Source: Euborellia annulipes (Eukaryota > Arthropoda > Insecta > Dermaptera > Anisolabididae). From it: a DNA stretch of 64,000 bases. Positions 41,369 to 52,200 of the stretch are shown here, piece by piece. The stretch covers positions 53,171-117,170 of the forward strand of contig JAKCPI010015660.1 in assembly GCA_023213315.1 (NCBI GenBank). Reading direction: 5' to 3'. Position numbers and translations under genes: made by a program. Positions within the stretch are counted from its first letter, which is position 1. The number at the start of each line of letters is the position of its first letter. Below the pieces are notes generated by a model. The model was not told the DNA's origin. It searched no databases and saw nothing but the letters and a program-made list of their open reading frames with translations.

Positions 41369-42217
41369 GTAATTATATTATTCAAATATTTATTTGAGAG
41401 GGGATGATGATATAAAATTAATGTCAATCAAAGGACTACCAAATAACGAAACAAGCAACGAGCTGTAAAATTTTCCCGCCCATTTTATTTATTATTTTCT
41501 GAGAATAAATCTCTTTCCACTTAATGGATTATTATGATATTTACTCCAGGCCTGGAGACTAACATCTTAATATTTATCTCCGAGTTTAAAAAGATTTGGC
41601 TTAGGAGAAGCTGAAAAAATTTATATTTATTTCAATTATTTTCATAATGATATTATATTAAAGGATATATTAAAAATTCTAGTGTGCTGGTCGCACAGCT
41701 CACAGCTTTTCAAAACTATCAGAGCTTTATTAATAATGATAAACCTAAATCGGTGCCCTCCTCTCTTTTTTCAAAAATTATAATTCATTCTCTCCCACTC
41801 CTCCCCCTCCTCTCTCCACCCAGTTGGCCATTTCTTCACTTTCTTAATTAGCCAATCAGAGGGGTTGGCGCCATTGCCTATTCTAAAGGGAAGATGCGAC
41901 ACCTGGCTAACTCAGTGGTGGGGTGCCCTTTAACCAGTGTGGATCTGTGTTGCTCTTCGTCAAAATACCGACGCGTCCTCAGTTGATTAGCATCCATCTT
42001 GGCTGCTGACCGCTCCGCTCTGTCTCTCCGTGCTTTCTCAACGTTTTTACCTGGGTATTTCAATTCAAAATTACTAATTATTGATTTATTATAATCTTTA
42101 GTCAATAAATATTTATAATTAATATTAAAATTTAATTATTTCAAAATTTATGTGTCTAACCTTATATCATATATGCGACATTCGTGTCATATAAAGTTAT
42201 ATATCACTAATTGCATA

Positions 42218-42726
42218 CAGTAGCGTAACGTTTTTTAGCTGGGCCCCCCGCAAACCTTTATTTCGGGCCCCATTATTAGACCTTCAAAAATATTTTTAAA
42301 ATACAGTATATCCCTGTACCCTGAGGGCCCGGGCCCTCTCAAAGAAAGACAAATTTTCATTAATTTTTTTTTTTTAATCTAAATTTTCCCGTTTTCACTG
42401 GAGCCCTGAGGTCCCCAGGCCCTTTCAAAGACAAATTTTCATTAATTTTTTTTTTTAATCTAAATTTTTCCGTTTTCACCGGAGCTCTGAGGTCCCCAGG
42501 CCCTTTCAAAGACAAATTTTCATTAAATTTTTCCGTTTTTACCGGAACTCTGAGGGCCCCAGGCCCTTTCAAAGACAAATTTTCATTATTTTTTTTTTAT
42601 CTAAATTTTTCCGTTTTTACTGGAGCCCTGAGGAGATACAGTTTTTTAGCCCGGCCCGGCCCGTGGGCCCCCCAAGGTCCGGGCCCCCGCATTGCGGGGT
42701 CTGCGGGGGCGTACGTTACGCCACTG
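42218..42726. mobile_element. hAT-type element with internal tandem repeats
   Basis: Ends are CAGTAGCGTAACG and CGTTACGCCACTG. An exact 8-bp duplication ATTGCATA lies at 42,210-42,217 and 42,727-42,734. Inside are about four and a half tandem units of 63-81 bp containing CCGTTTTCACYGGAGCYCTGAGG and CCCTTTCAAAGACAAATTTTC; the anchor CCGTTTTNAC lies at 42,389, 42,470, 42,533 and 42,611. Length changes come from the T-runs. The minus-strand ORFs across it are translations of the repeat. Confidence 0.8.
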
Positions 42727-42839
42727 ATTGCATACCATCCATCATTGAATCTTTCTTGTTTTTTGTTCTCGGGATTAATTGGCGATTTTTCTGCAAATTT
42801 TATTTTAGCCATCTTAGATGCAAAATCTTTCTTATCTTT

Positions 42840-42982
42840 TTTTTTTTTTTAACACACACTTTTTTCTCATTCTCACAGTTTTTTCGGCAACTCAGGCCTT
42901 ATATGACAGTCTTATATGACTTTGACGATATCCGTTATATTAATAATTATATATATTGGGGGTCCAGGCATTTCTATTTAAG
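42840..42982 (-). mobile_element. SINE family B, 5'-truncated, with target duplication
   Basis: Poly-T, CACACTTTTTTCTCATTCTC tail, TTTTTTCGGCAACTCAGGCC and the body to TTTCTATTTAAG. A 15-bp direct repeat ATCTTTCTTATCTTT flanks it (42,825-42,839 and 42,983-42,997), proving retroposition. Confidence 0.8.
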
Positions 42983-43085
42983 ATCTTTCTTATCTTTCTA
43001 ACGTTTTATTTTCATTTTCATGGGGTTACATTATTACGTGATGTTATTAACCTCTCTCACTATAGATGATAAAATACAAAATTAT

Positions 43086-43285
43086 TTTACTTATAAATTC
43101 GCTTAAACGATTTTGATTAAAATTCAAAAATCAATTATTTTTTAGATGCTCTTTCAAATGTATATTCTCATTTTGCTCTGAAAATTGTTTGAAGACCACT
43201 TTACTCTTGTACTTTATAGGAAAGATAGGAGAAATGGTTGCCATGGTAACAAAACAAATATTTTCCTATGTTTATAAATTTTCTT
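43086..43285 (+). repeat. Internal part of the 670-bp repeat, cut by a SINE
   Basis: Runs from TTCGCTTAAACGATTTTGAT through TTAGATGCTCTTTCAAATG and GGTTGCCATGGTAACAAAAC, and stops where the SINE at 43,290 begins. Confidence 0.6.
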
Positions 43286-43289
43286 TTAA

Positions 43290-43845
43290 GCCCTCGGGGC
43301 TTGGTGTAGGGGTTAGAGTGCTAACCTCGTATACCAAACGTCGCGGGTTCGGACCCCAGGCAGTCCGAAGATTTTATTTAAGCCATTAGGATACCAAATG
43401 GCTTAAATAAGAATGCCTGAGCCCCAATAAATATATTTATATAATAACGGTTATCGTAAAAAGTCTTATATGGCCTAAGTTGCCGAGAAGACTGTGTGTA
43501 TGTGTGTGTGAATGAGAGTGTGAATGGGAAAAAAGTGTGAGTGTTTAAAAAAAAAAAATGTTCTTTTTCTTTTTAAATAATAAACAGCCATTTGGATACC
43601 AAATGGCTTAAATAGAAATGCCTGGACCCCCAATAGATATTTTCATGAAATAACGGTTATCGTAAATGTCTTATATGGCCTGAGTTGCCCAAAAGACGGG
43701 GTGAATGTGTGCGTGAAAGTGAGTGTGGATGAGAAAAAAGTGTGAATGTTAAAAAAAAAATAAATAAAAAACACTCACACTATTTTCTCATTCACACTTA
43801 AACACACATTCACACTGTTTTTTCGGAAACTCAGGTCATGTAATA
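43290..43845. mobile_element. Three SINE family B copies in a row
   Basis: 43,290-43,558 (plus) is full length: head CCCTCGGGGCTTGGTGTAGG, B box CGGGTTCGGACCCCAGGCAG, and tail GTGTGTGTGAATGAGAGTG plus poly-A. 43,590-43,770 (plus) lacks the tRNA head. 43,771-43,845 (minus) is a tail fragment facing the second copy. The last two form a tail-to-tail palindrome. Confidence 0.75.
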
Positions 43846-44006
43846 TTTCTTCAAAGGTGACAAATCATTTTTACCAAAAAATATGCCCACAAAATAAATA
43901 TAAAATTAATTAAAAATTATGTTGTAGGGCCTACTGGAAAAATACATCATACATCATAATAATTAAAAATTAATTTATAATTTTTTTCTTTTTCTTTGTA
44001 TTTTAG

Positions 44007-44627
44007 AAGCCGACTAATCGCCTTCGAGAATCGACATCATAAATCCAGAGCAACTTCGAATTGGACATCGTCAGCGAGTCGTACTTGAAGGGAGATCTCT
44101 TCGAGGCAGTCAGCTGATTGCGGAGTCTAGCTGCTACATCTAAAGTCTGTATGAACATTTACGTGAGCGTAGAGTGAGATAGATTTAGGATTTTCAAATT
44201 TTTTTTAATTTTCTTTCGGCTTAAATATTTTAAGATATTTTTACATAGGTGCATGGATAGGATGTTATTAATACATGTTATTCTCCCATTTCAGAGTCCC
44301 TGGCTTTTAAATAGTTAAAGATTTAGATTCAAAATTTTTAAATTAAAAATTAATAATTTTTTTTTAAATTAATTTTATTTTACTTTCTCTTACCTATATA
44401 TTTTATTTAAAATTACTTTAAAATAATTTGTAAAATATCTTTCTAAATTCATTTAATATCAAAAATTTAACATTTTAATATAATATATTAAAGAATAGAT
44501 ATTTATATTTCAGTGCCCAAATGCAGGTTTCGTTTCTCAAGGTAATGGGATGGATGAATGTTCAATGTGCAAAAGGTATAAGGTTATTGGAAAATGTGAA
44601 AAAGATATACTGTACGATTATTGGTAA
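44007..44627 (+). other. Possible two-exon micro-ORF with a Cys-rich 41-residue product
   Basis: An exon-like block 44,007-44,162 follows TATTTTAG and ends at ATGAACATTTAC|GTGAGC. A second, 44,514-44,627, follows TATATTTCAG. Joined in phase 0 they encode Met-Asn-Ile-Tyr and then 37 residues to TAA, including CPNAGFVSQGNG, ECSMCKR, IGKCEKD and a YDYW end. Four cysteines, two as C-x2-C, suggest a small zinc-knuckle-like or disulfide peptide. I recognise no family. The alternative is a non-coding transcript. Confidence 0.25.
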
Positions 44628-46225
44628 TATATGGATAATCCACAGTACTCATTTCATCCCTTTACCCTACGAAGGGAATCGTCATCATCATATGAGACAA
44701 TTCATGTATTAGCTATTATTATATAATTCAGTAATATAAGTTTTGCGAGTATGGAATTAATATTATAAGGGGATCTCTTTTCTATGTTTACCAAGTGAAT
44801 GTTAATTTTTAAGAATACTCGCATTTCTTATTTGATTATCTAGTTAGCAATCGATAGATATGGGCGCTTAATAATTAGAAAATCTCTATGCTCACGCATT
44901 TATATATTTATGGGGGTTTAGACCTTCTGTGTCGGAATTCTCTGATGTTCTCTTGAATTGACGTTCAATTTTGAATTGATTCCTCAATACTGGCATAGGG
45001 TATTGTTGTTCGTCCCATTTAGGTTTAGGCAGGGCTTCCAGGAGAGGATCAATTCACATTTGACCGTTGTTCAAGGGAAATAGGAGAATTCCTCTATCGT
45101 GTGTTTCTCCCTTTCGCGCATTTGAGAGAAAGAGTGTTTTCTCTTTCTCTGGGGCTCTGTCAATCAGTGCTGAGTACTGGGCCTTGGTTGTTTCAGGACA
45201 GTTTGAGTTAATGTTCAAGATGTTAGGAGTTGTATAGGTTGTTGTTAGCTTTAGGGTTATTTTTTTTCAGCATGCATCTTGAACAACGTCTTTCTGTTTC
45301 TGAGATGAACAATCAAGGGGGTACTTCAGTATTGTTTTGGCCGGGCTCTCTTCCTAATGATTGTGAATGATTGTCAGATCTATTAACTCTGCTTTATTTT
45401 AGTTCGCTTTTAAATGACATTGATTAGGCAGGTGGGCGGAGATTAATTGATCTGTGATTTGAGTTAAGTATGTTTGTGTGTGTGTTTCATTTTGTCCTAA
45501 ACTTTCCTTGGGTTTGTGGGCGCGTTTTCACCGTATCATTCCGAGTTTGTATAATGAAGGCTTACCTGCCTTCCGGTAGTGTTCGGGTTTCGCGATTGTC
45601 TCAAGAAAGATTGCCTCAAGAAATTTGGAAATAGGCCTATGATATGGCCCGCTGGAATCTTACTATTGTTTGAAAAGGCCCGTGTATTAATTAAATTTGA
45701 TTAATCCATCGTTTTATTTGTTTATCATAGACTTTAAATTTGAACAGGATTAATTTAAAATTTCTTTTATCTTTTTTTTTTAAAGAATATATTTTATTTT
45801 TCTGTAAAAAATCATATAAAAATTATAATCTGGTTTTGGAAATTTTATTAAAAATATACATATTTGCATAAATAGGATATACATAACAATTCATTTATGC
45901 TAATTAATTAAGAAATTTGAAGGTCTTAGGAACATAAATATTTTGACTTAAACAATTTTAATGGAATGAATCAACATTCTTAAGAAAACAAATTTAATTA
46001 CAAAAATATTGATAATATACGATTTATAGACTGATTTGGAATTGTATTAAAGTGTGAAAAAAGCTCTTCAAATTTTTATTTTAAATAAAATCATCATATT
46101 ATAAATATGATGATAAATATAAACTCATTTTTTTTTTTTTTTGAAAGATTTTACTTTTTATAAAAAGTTTCTTCACACTAAAAATTTGTCAGCAATAATT
46201 ATAAAATCTATTATTTTTAATTTTA
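44628..46225. other. Unassigned intergenic stretch before the cwo stop codon
   Basis: 44,900-45,650 is less AT-rich than most of the window and free of the repeats found elsewhere, with TTCAG and GTAAG-like sites but no convincing coding frame. It may be a 3' exon of the putative plus-strand transcript. 45,700-46,225 is AT-rich and probably includes the cwo 3' UTR (minus). Confidence 0.35.
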
Positions 46226-49200
46226 TTACCTATAATTTCGAAAGTTCACTGATATTGTAACTGGATATTGGAGTGGTTGAGGAATTCCCGGACCATTTGT
46301 ATCCATAGGAACCAACCGTTTGAAGTATGGTTCAAGTAAAGATTCAGGAAGACATAATGGCAAATAAGTTCCTCGGGGTTCTAATGCAAAAACTGGGACT
46401 CCGTTTGCAACGTCGCCGATTCCGTTGGTCGATCGATGTCTAAGTCGACTCTCATTAGGTGAAATACGTCCTCCCCTTTCTGCCGAAAAACGTTGTTTGA
46501 TATTATTCTTAAATTTATATGATCCATGAAATGTACTACACGAATGTCCATTTATCACAAAATTGGAAACTGACGGTGAAGGAGACGGTGTCCGAGGATT
46601 ATCTTCATTTTCTACATTACTAAAAAAAAAAAAAAAAAAAATTATAAATTAGTTGCATGAATGAGAAATTATTATCTATATAATTAAATATTATGGGGGG
46701 TTGAAGCCCGATTCGCCTCCTGGCTTCAGCAGCGGCGTCATTGGGGGGGGGGGAGGCAAGGGGGGCTCTCCCCTCCAAGGGTTCTAATTTATATAAAATT
46801 TTATATTACACTTAAATAAAATATTTCAAAATATATCTACGAGTATTTTTTTTTCTTTTTTTTTTATAAAACATTCACACTCACATTCACGCACACATTT
46901 ACACCGTCTTTTCGGCAACTTAGGCCATATAAGACTTTATACGATAACCGTTGTATAAGATAATATCTATTGGGGGTCCAGGCATTTCTATTTAAGTCAT
47001 TTGGTATCCAAATGCCTTAAATAAAATCATCGGACTGCCTGGGGTCCGAACCCGCGACGTTCGATATAGAAGGTAGACGCTACCAACTACTCCAAGCCCC
47101 GTGGGCTATCTACGAGTATAGTAACTGTACAAAATTAAACAATTAATTAAATTAAATATGTTTTGGCCAAATTTGAGTACCTATTTGTAAGTAAATTTTG
47201 AGAAAAAAAAAGTTTGTCCCTCAAGAAAAAAAATCTCCCCCCCAAAAAAAAAGTTGAAATGACTCCACTCGCCTTCAGCCCTGTTTGGGGTCCTTTTTGG
47301 TTGTCCAAGGGCACCGATGGCTTGAAGACTGAAGAATGAATGTCCCTTTCGCTTTCTAATTAAATAAGACATTGTCTAAAATGTTCAAAAGTGCCAAAAA
47401 ATACTTTAAAAATTGTTAATTTCTAAATAACGAACCTTTGCAAAATTTTATCATAAAACCAGAGAAAGCGAACCCTTTATTTTTTATAAAAATCAAGTTT
47501 ATTTTTTTTAAGCTATATGAAAGAATACAAATATACACTCTGCCACTATTCCTAGTGTCTAACTGATGTAAAAAAAATAATATGTAAAAAAAATTTTGTT
47601 TTGTGTTTTTATAATTTTATGTCCTCGACCCGTCAAAATTTTTCTACCCCAGTGCCGCAGAGGCGTCATTTGGGGAGCAGGGGGGCATTTCCCCCTCTAG
47701 AGCTCTGATCTTTAAATGTTATATTATTCTAAATAAAATATTTCAAAATACAGTATATCTACGGGTACATAAACTGTAAAAAATTAGAAAATTAATTACA
47801 TTTTGGTCAAATTTGAGATAATTTGTAAGAAATTTTCAAGAAAAAAGTTCCCCCCCCCCTCCCCCGAAGAAAAATTTGAAGTGACGCAACTAGGATCGCG
47901 ACCCCCATTTTGGGAAACGCTGCCTTAGTTCACTTGAGTCGGAGCAAATGCACAATACTTGAAAACGACTGCAGAATAGGCAGTTGAAACGTTGTATAGT
48001 ATTTATATTTTTAGTAAATAATAATACAAATGTGGTCTATAATTAAAAACTCCCATAATAATAAAAAAAAATTATTTAAAGATAAATATGAATCCATATT
48101 CCAATAGGCCTATCTCTGTTAATTTCTTGAAAAATCCAATCAAAAAAAAATGTTTCAATCGTATCTATCGATAACAAATTAGATATTAATTTGATTATCT
48201 ACGAGTACATTAAGCAACGTTTTGAAAAATAAATAAATAAAATCATGCTTGGCTCTGCCATCCATCCAATAGTCAACATTCTCTAGAGTTCACTTTAAAA
48301 ATATAAATTAATGATATTTTCTAATACCGAATATAAAATAATGTTATAGTTATGAAACTAAAGACATAAGCATTATTAATTACTTGTTTCTAAGTTCAGT
48401 CATTTCTTGATGTGCTTGATGAGTCTCATCTGGCGAAAGAGGCAATAATTGGTCCTTGCTGTTTATGGAAGAACTTCTGGTCCGATTTTCAGAATTAGGT
48501 CTCGATAGTATTGAATGCAATTGCGGAGAACTAGCTGCAGCGGCAGTTGGTCGAGAATAATGATGTTGTTGATTTGTCTGGAGTGTTGACGTATTGTTGG
48601 AATTACTTGCAGAGAGTGAGGCATTTCCATTATTTATTACTACATTTGTGGTAGTGGTGGAAATTAATGAGGACTCTGATAAAGTAGTCGTGGGTGAATT
48701 TCCTATTTCTGAATCTAGTAAAATTCAAAAAAAAAAAAAAATCTATTTATAAATAATAAATAAATATTAAATCCAGAAAATAAAGTTGTTCCTTAATAGA
48801 CCAGGCGCTGGAGGTAGTTGAGTATGCAAAATCTGAGGACCGAATTCTGACAATTGATTTGGGCTAATAATAGCTCCCAGAATAAGGATCCGGATCTTGC
48901 CGGGCCAATTTTTGGTCCAATTTTTTTTTACCCCCACCCCTCTTATTTCCATAGGAAATCAATGGAATGCATGCTAAGATCATGTGAAGATTTTCAATTA
49001 TGGTCAAATTGGAGTACTTAAAATCTCAAACAATGAAAAAACTCTCTTGTCAGCAACTGAGGAGATCCTCTGAGGTCCCCTGAGAAGTACTATCTTGTCA
49101 CCAGTTGTGGTGGTCCCCTCTAACCCCTTCACCTCTTTTCTCTCTCTCTGTTATAAATTTAAATATACGGCCTAAACACCACGCCAAATTGTGGGGACCT

Positions 49201-52200
49201 GCAATTATGTTCATACTCCACTACCTGGTACCCCAATCAATGAAAAATACTATCTTGCCGCCAGCTGCGGTGGTCCCCTTTAACCCCTTCACCTCTTTTC
49301 TCTCCCTTTATTATAAATTTAAATGTACTGCTTTACAACCATGTCAAATTGTGGGCACCGGCAATTATGTTCATAATCCACTACCTGGTACCCCAATCAA
49401 TGAAAAATACTATCTTGCCACCAGTTGTGGTGGTCCCCTCTAACCCCTTCACCTCTTTTCTCTCTCTCTGTTATAAATTTAAATGTACTGCTTTAAATCC
49501 ACGCCAAATTGTGGGGTCTGGCAATTATGTTCATAATCCACTACCTGGTACCCCAATCAATGAAAAAAACTATCTTGCCGCCCGGCACCTGCGGTGGTCC
49601 CCTCTAACCCCTTCACCTCTTTTCTCTCCCTTTATTATAAATGGAAATGGAAATAAGAGGGGTGGGGGTAAAAAAAAAAATTGGACCAAAAATTGGCCCG
49701 GCAAGATCCGGATCCTTATTCTGGGAGCTATTCTTAGCTCAAATCAATTGTCAGAATTCGGTCCTCAGATTTTGCATACTCAACTACCTCCAGCGCCCGC
49801 TATCTAAGGTAGAAATTTAAATTTAAATATTGATGGATTATAAAATGCTTTAAAAATCTCATTTATTAAAAAATTATAATAATTACTAGTAATGAGATTA
49901 TCGCAGTGCTTTTGAAGATGAGATGCTAGTTGAAGACATAATGGATCCGAAGGGTAGAGACCTTCTAGTTCCACCAAAAAATGTAGACATTCTGCTAAAC
50001 ACTCTTGATAACCAAGTCTAAATTGTTCGGAACTCCGTTCACTTGGTTCAGCTGGAACAAAAGTAAAAAGAAAATTAATTTAGCTATCTCAATAAAATAT
50101 AGTATTAATGAAGATTTTTTATTATATGATAGAATACATTTCACAATATTAAATTTCTTTCAAAATTATGATAATATCTATCTATATTCGATTATTATTT
50201 TTTATTATTCAGAGATTACTTCATCCTGGGACGTCATTGTAATACCTTTTCACTTGATAATTATCTCTGATTGACTTCCTCTTTGCACTTCAAAATGAAC
50301 CTTCGGAAACCTATTTCATGCTTTTTTGCAACTAAACGGGAGGTCATACTTAGTTTTTTTTACTTTTTACTTTCTCTTACCTATGTATATATGTAATATA
50401 TATATAGAGAGAAAGTATTGGATTCATGTCAAAAATTCGATGCCGAGATTTTGATGGATCTTCACGTTTTGAGGTCCCCTGAATCCAAAAAAGTGGTTTT
50501 CGCGACATGGTCTGTCTGTGGGTGTGTGGGTGGGTGGGGGAGTGTGTTCAATTTTAAGCATGAAGGAATTGAGCTATGAGGCTGAAATTTTATATTTAAG
50601 TTAAACACCCCCCGGGACCAACAAAATAAGCTTTTAATCAAAATCGGCCAAAGAGTACTAGTACTTTACTGATGTACTTTTTCAGTTTTTTTCGATTTTC
50701 TCAAAATTCGCTCTAACGATTTTGATTAAAATTCAAAAATCAATTATTTTTTAGATGCTCTTTCAAATGTATATTCTCGTTTTGCCCTCAAAATTGTTTG
50801 AAGCACACTTTACTCTTGTGCTTCATAGGAAAGATAGGAGAAATGGTTGCCATGGTAACAAAATATAAATATTTTCCCATACTTATAAATTTTACATCTG
50901 AATTCAAATATTCCCTACTGCCGGGAACTAAATACATGTCGACACAAAAAATCTGGTGTGACAAGCACAGTACACAACTTTCGATTACCGAAGGTAAGAG
51001 AAAGTTGTGTGCTGTGCGACAGTCACACCAGATTTTTTATTTTAATGAGTTCAAATTATTTGCTATAACAATATCCAGTATAATTTATTTAAAATTTTCA
51101 ACGAAGAGAAGTGGCTGTCGAATGATTAGATCCTTTTATTGATCTTAAAATTTTTAAGATTTAAATTATGAGATGAAACAATTTTTATCATTAAAAATTA
51201 TTTTTACTTATTAGGAGATGATCGATTGTATCTTGATAATAATAGTTGATGGATGGAGTGAAATAAGAACCGATTGTCTTTTTCCAGCTTATCATAGCTA
51301 TACATTTTTTTTTAATTTTCTTTTGGTCATTTGTTTTATTTGCAGTTTTTCTTTTTCATCCATGGTCATATAGTACACAGTGGCGTCATTTGGGGGGGGG
51401 GGGCAAATGTCAGTGCTAGAGAGGCCAGGACTTACAGCGCCTGATTTTTTATGCTCTCTTTATCTTTAAGTGAATAATTATAAATCTCACCCCAACCGAC
51501 CGATCGTTAGGCAGCCCTGTTAGCAAGAGCGTATCCAAAGGTGTTTCTCGGGGGGCGGGAGATAATCTGGTGTGGCGGTCGCACAACACACAATTTTTTC
51601 CTAATTTTGGTCATTTAAAGGCGCATTCTGTACTTGTTTGTCAGAATATAAATACAAATCAAATTTTTAAGTATTGATTTTTAAAATTTTACATTCAAAA
51701 TAAATTTTTTTTTTTTAAAACTCGGGGGGGGGTAATTACCCTCTTTACCCCTCCCCCCTTGTATCCACCTTTGCCTGCTAGCCCCTTTGAGCGTCTTATT
51801 AAAGGTAAATAATATTCTTTTTTTTCATGAAGAAAATTGATTTAAAAATATGGATATTTATACATTTAGTTTGTGCAGATTTATAAGAGACTGGTCTCAC
51901 AGTTTTCAAAGCTTTCTTTTAACCTGGGTGAAAGTTATCGTTTTAGACGGGAAGCGACCCTTACCGATTAACACAAATATTATTATTACCTAAGATTTAT
52001 TTTAACCTATTGTACAATAAATAAACATGACGTGATAATTACATCGAGAGTAATGGTAGAAGAAATACAGTAGGCAACCGAGTTGTTAAAGGTTTCTTCG
52101 TTAAAATGGCTTGAGCCAGTCTTGCCCCTTCCTTCCACCAATCATCAAACAAAACGTCAGGCCGTTCTTTGGGCAGCTTGTTTGCTTTATCTATACATAC

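Noticed and set aside
42360..42812. Minus-strand frames with repeated SLKGPGDLRAPVKTEKF
   Set aside because: Generated by the 63-81 bp tandem units of the hAT-type element, not by a gene.
43290..43365. tRNA-like sequence with A and B boxes, candidate tRNA gene
   Set aside because: The acceptor arms do not pair, and the same head is followed by a fixed body and tail in many copies with target duplications, so these are SINEs. No intact tRNA gene was found in the window.
49089..49640. CRISPR-like regular repeats
   Set aside because: Eukaryotic context, 160-bp units with no short repeat/unique spacer pattern; it is a tandem array inside a foldback element.
49105..49807. Open frames of 112 and 152 residues
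   Set aside because: They are translations of the 160-bp tandem repeat and the right inverted arm; the peptide repeats with the DNA period and has no splice or start context.
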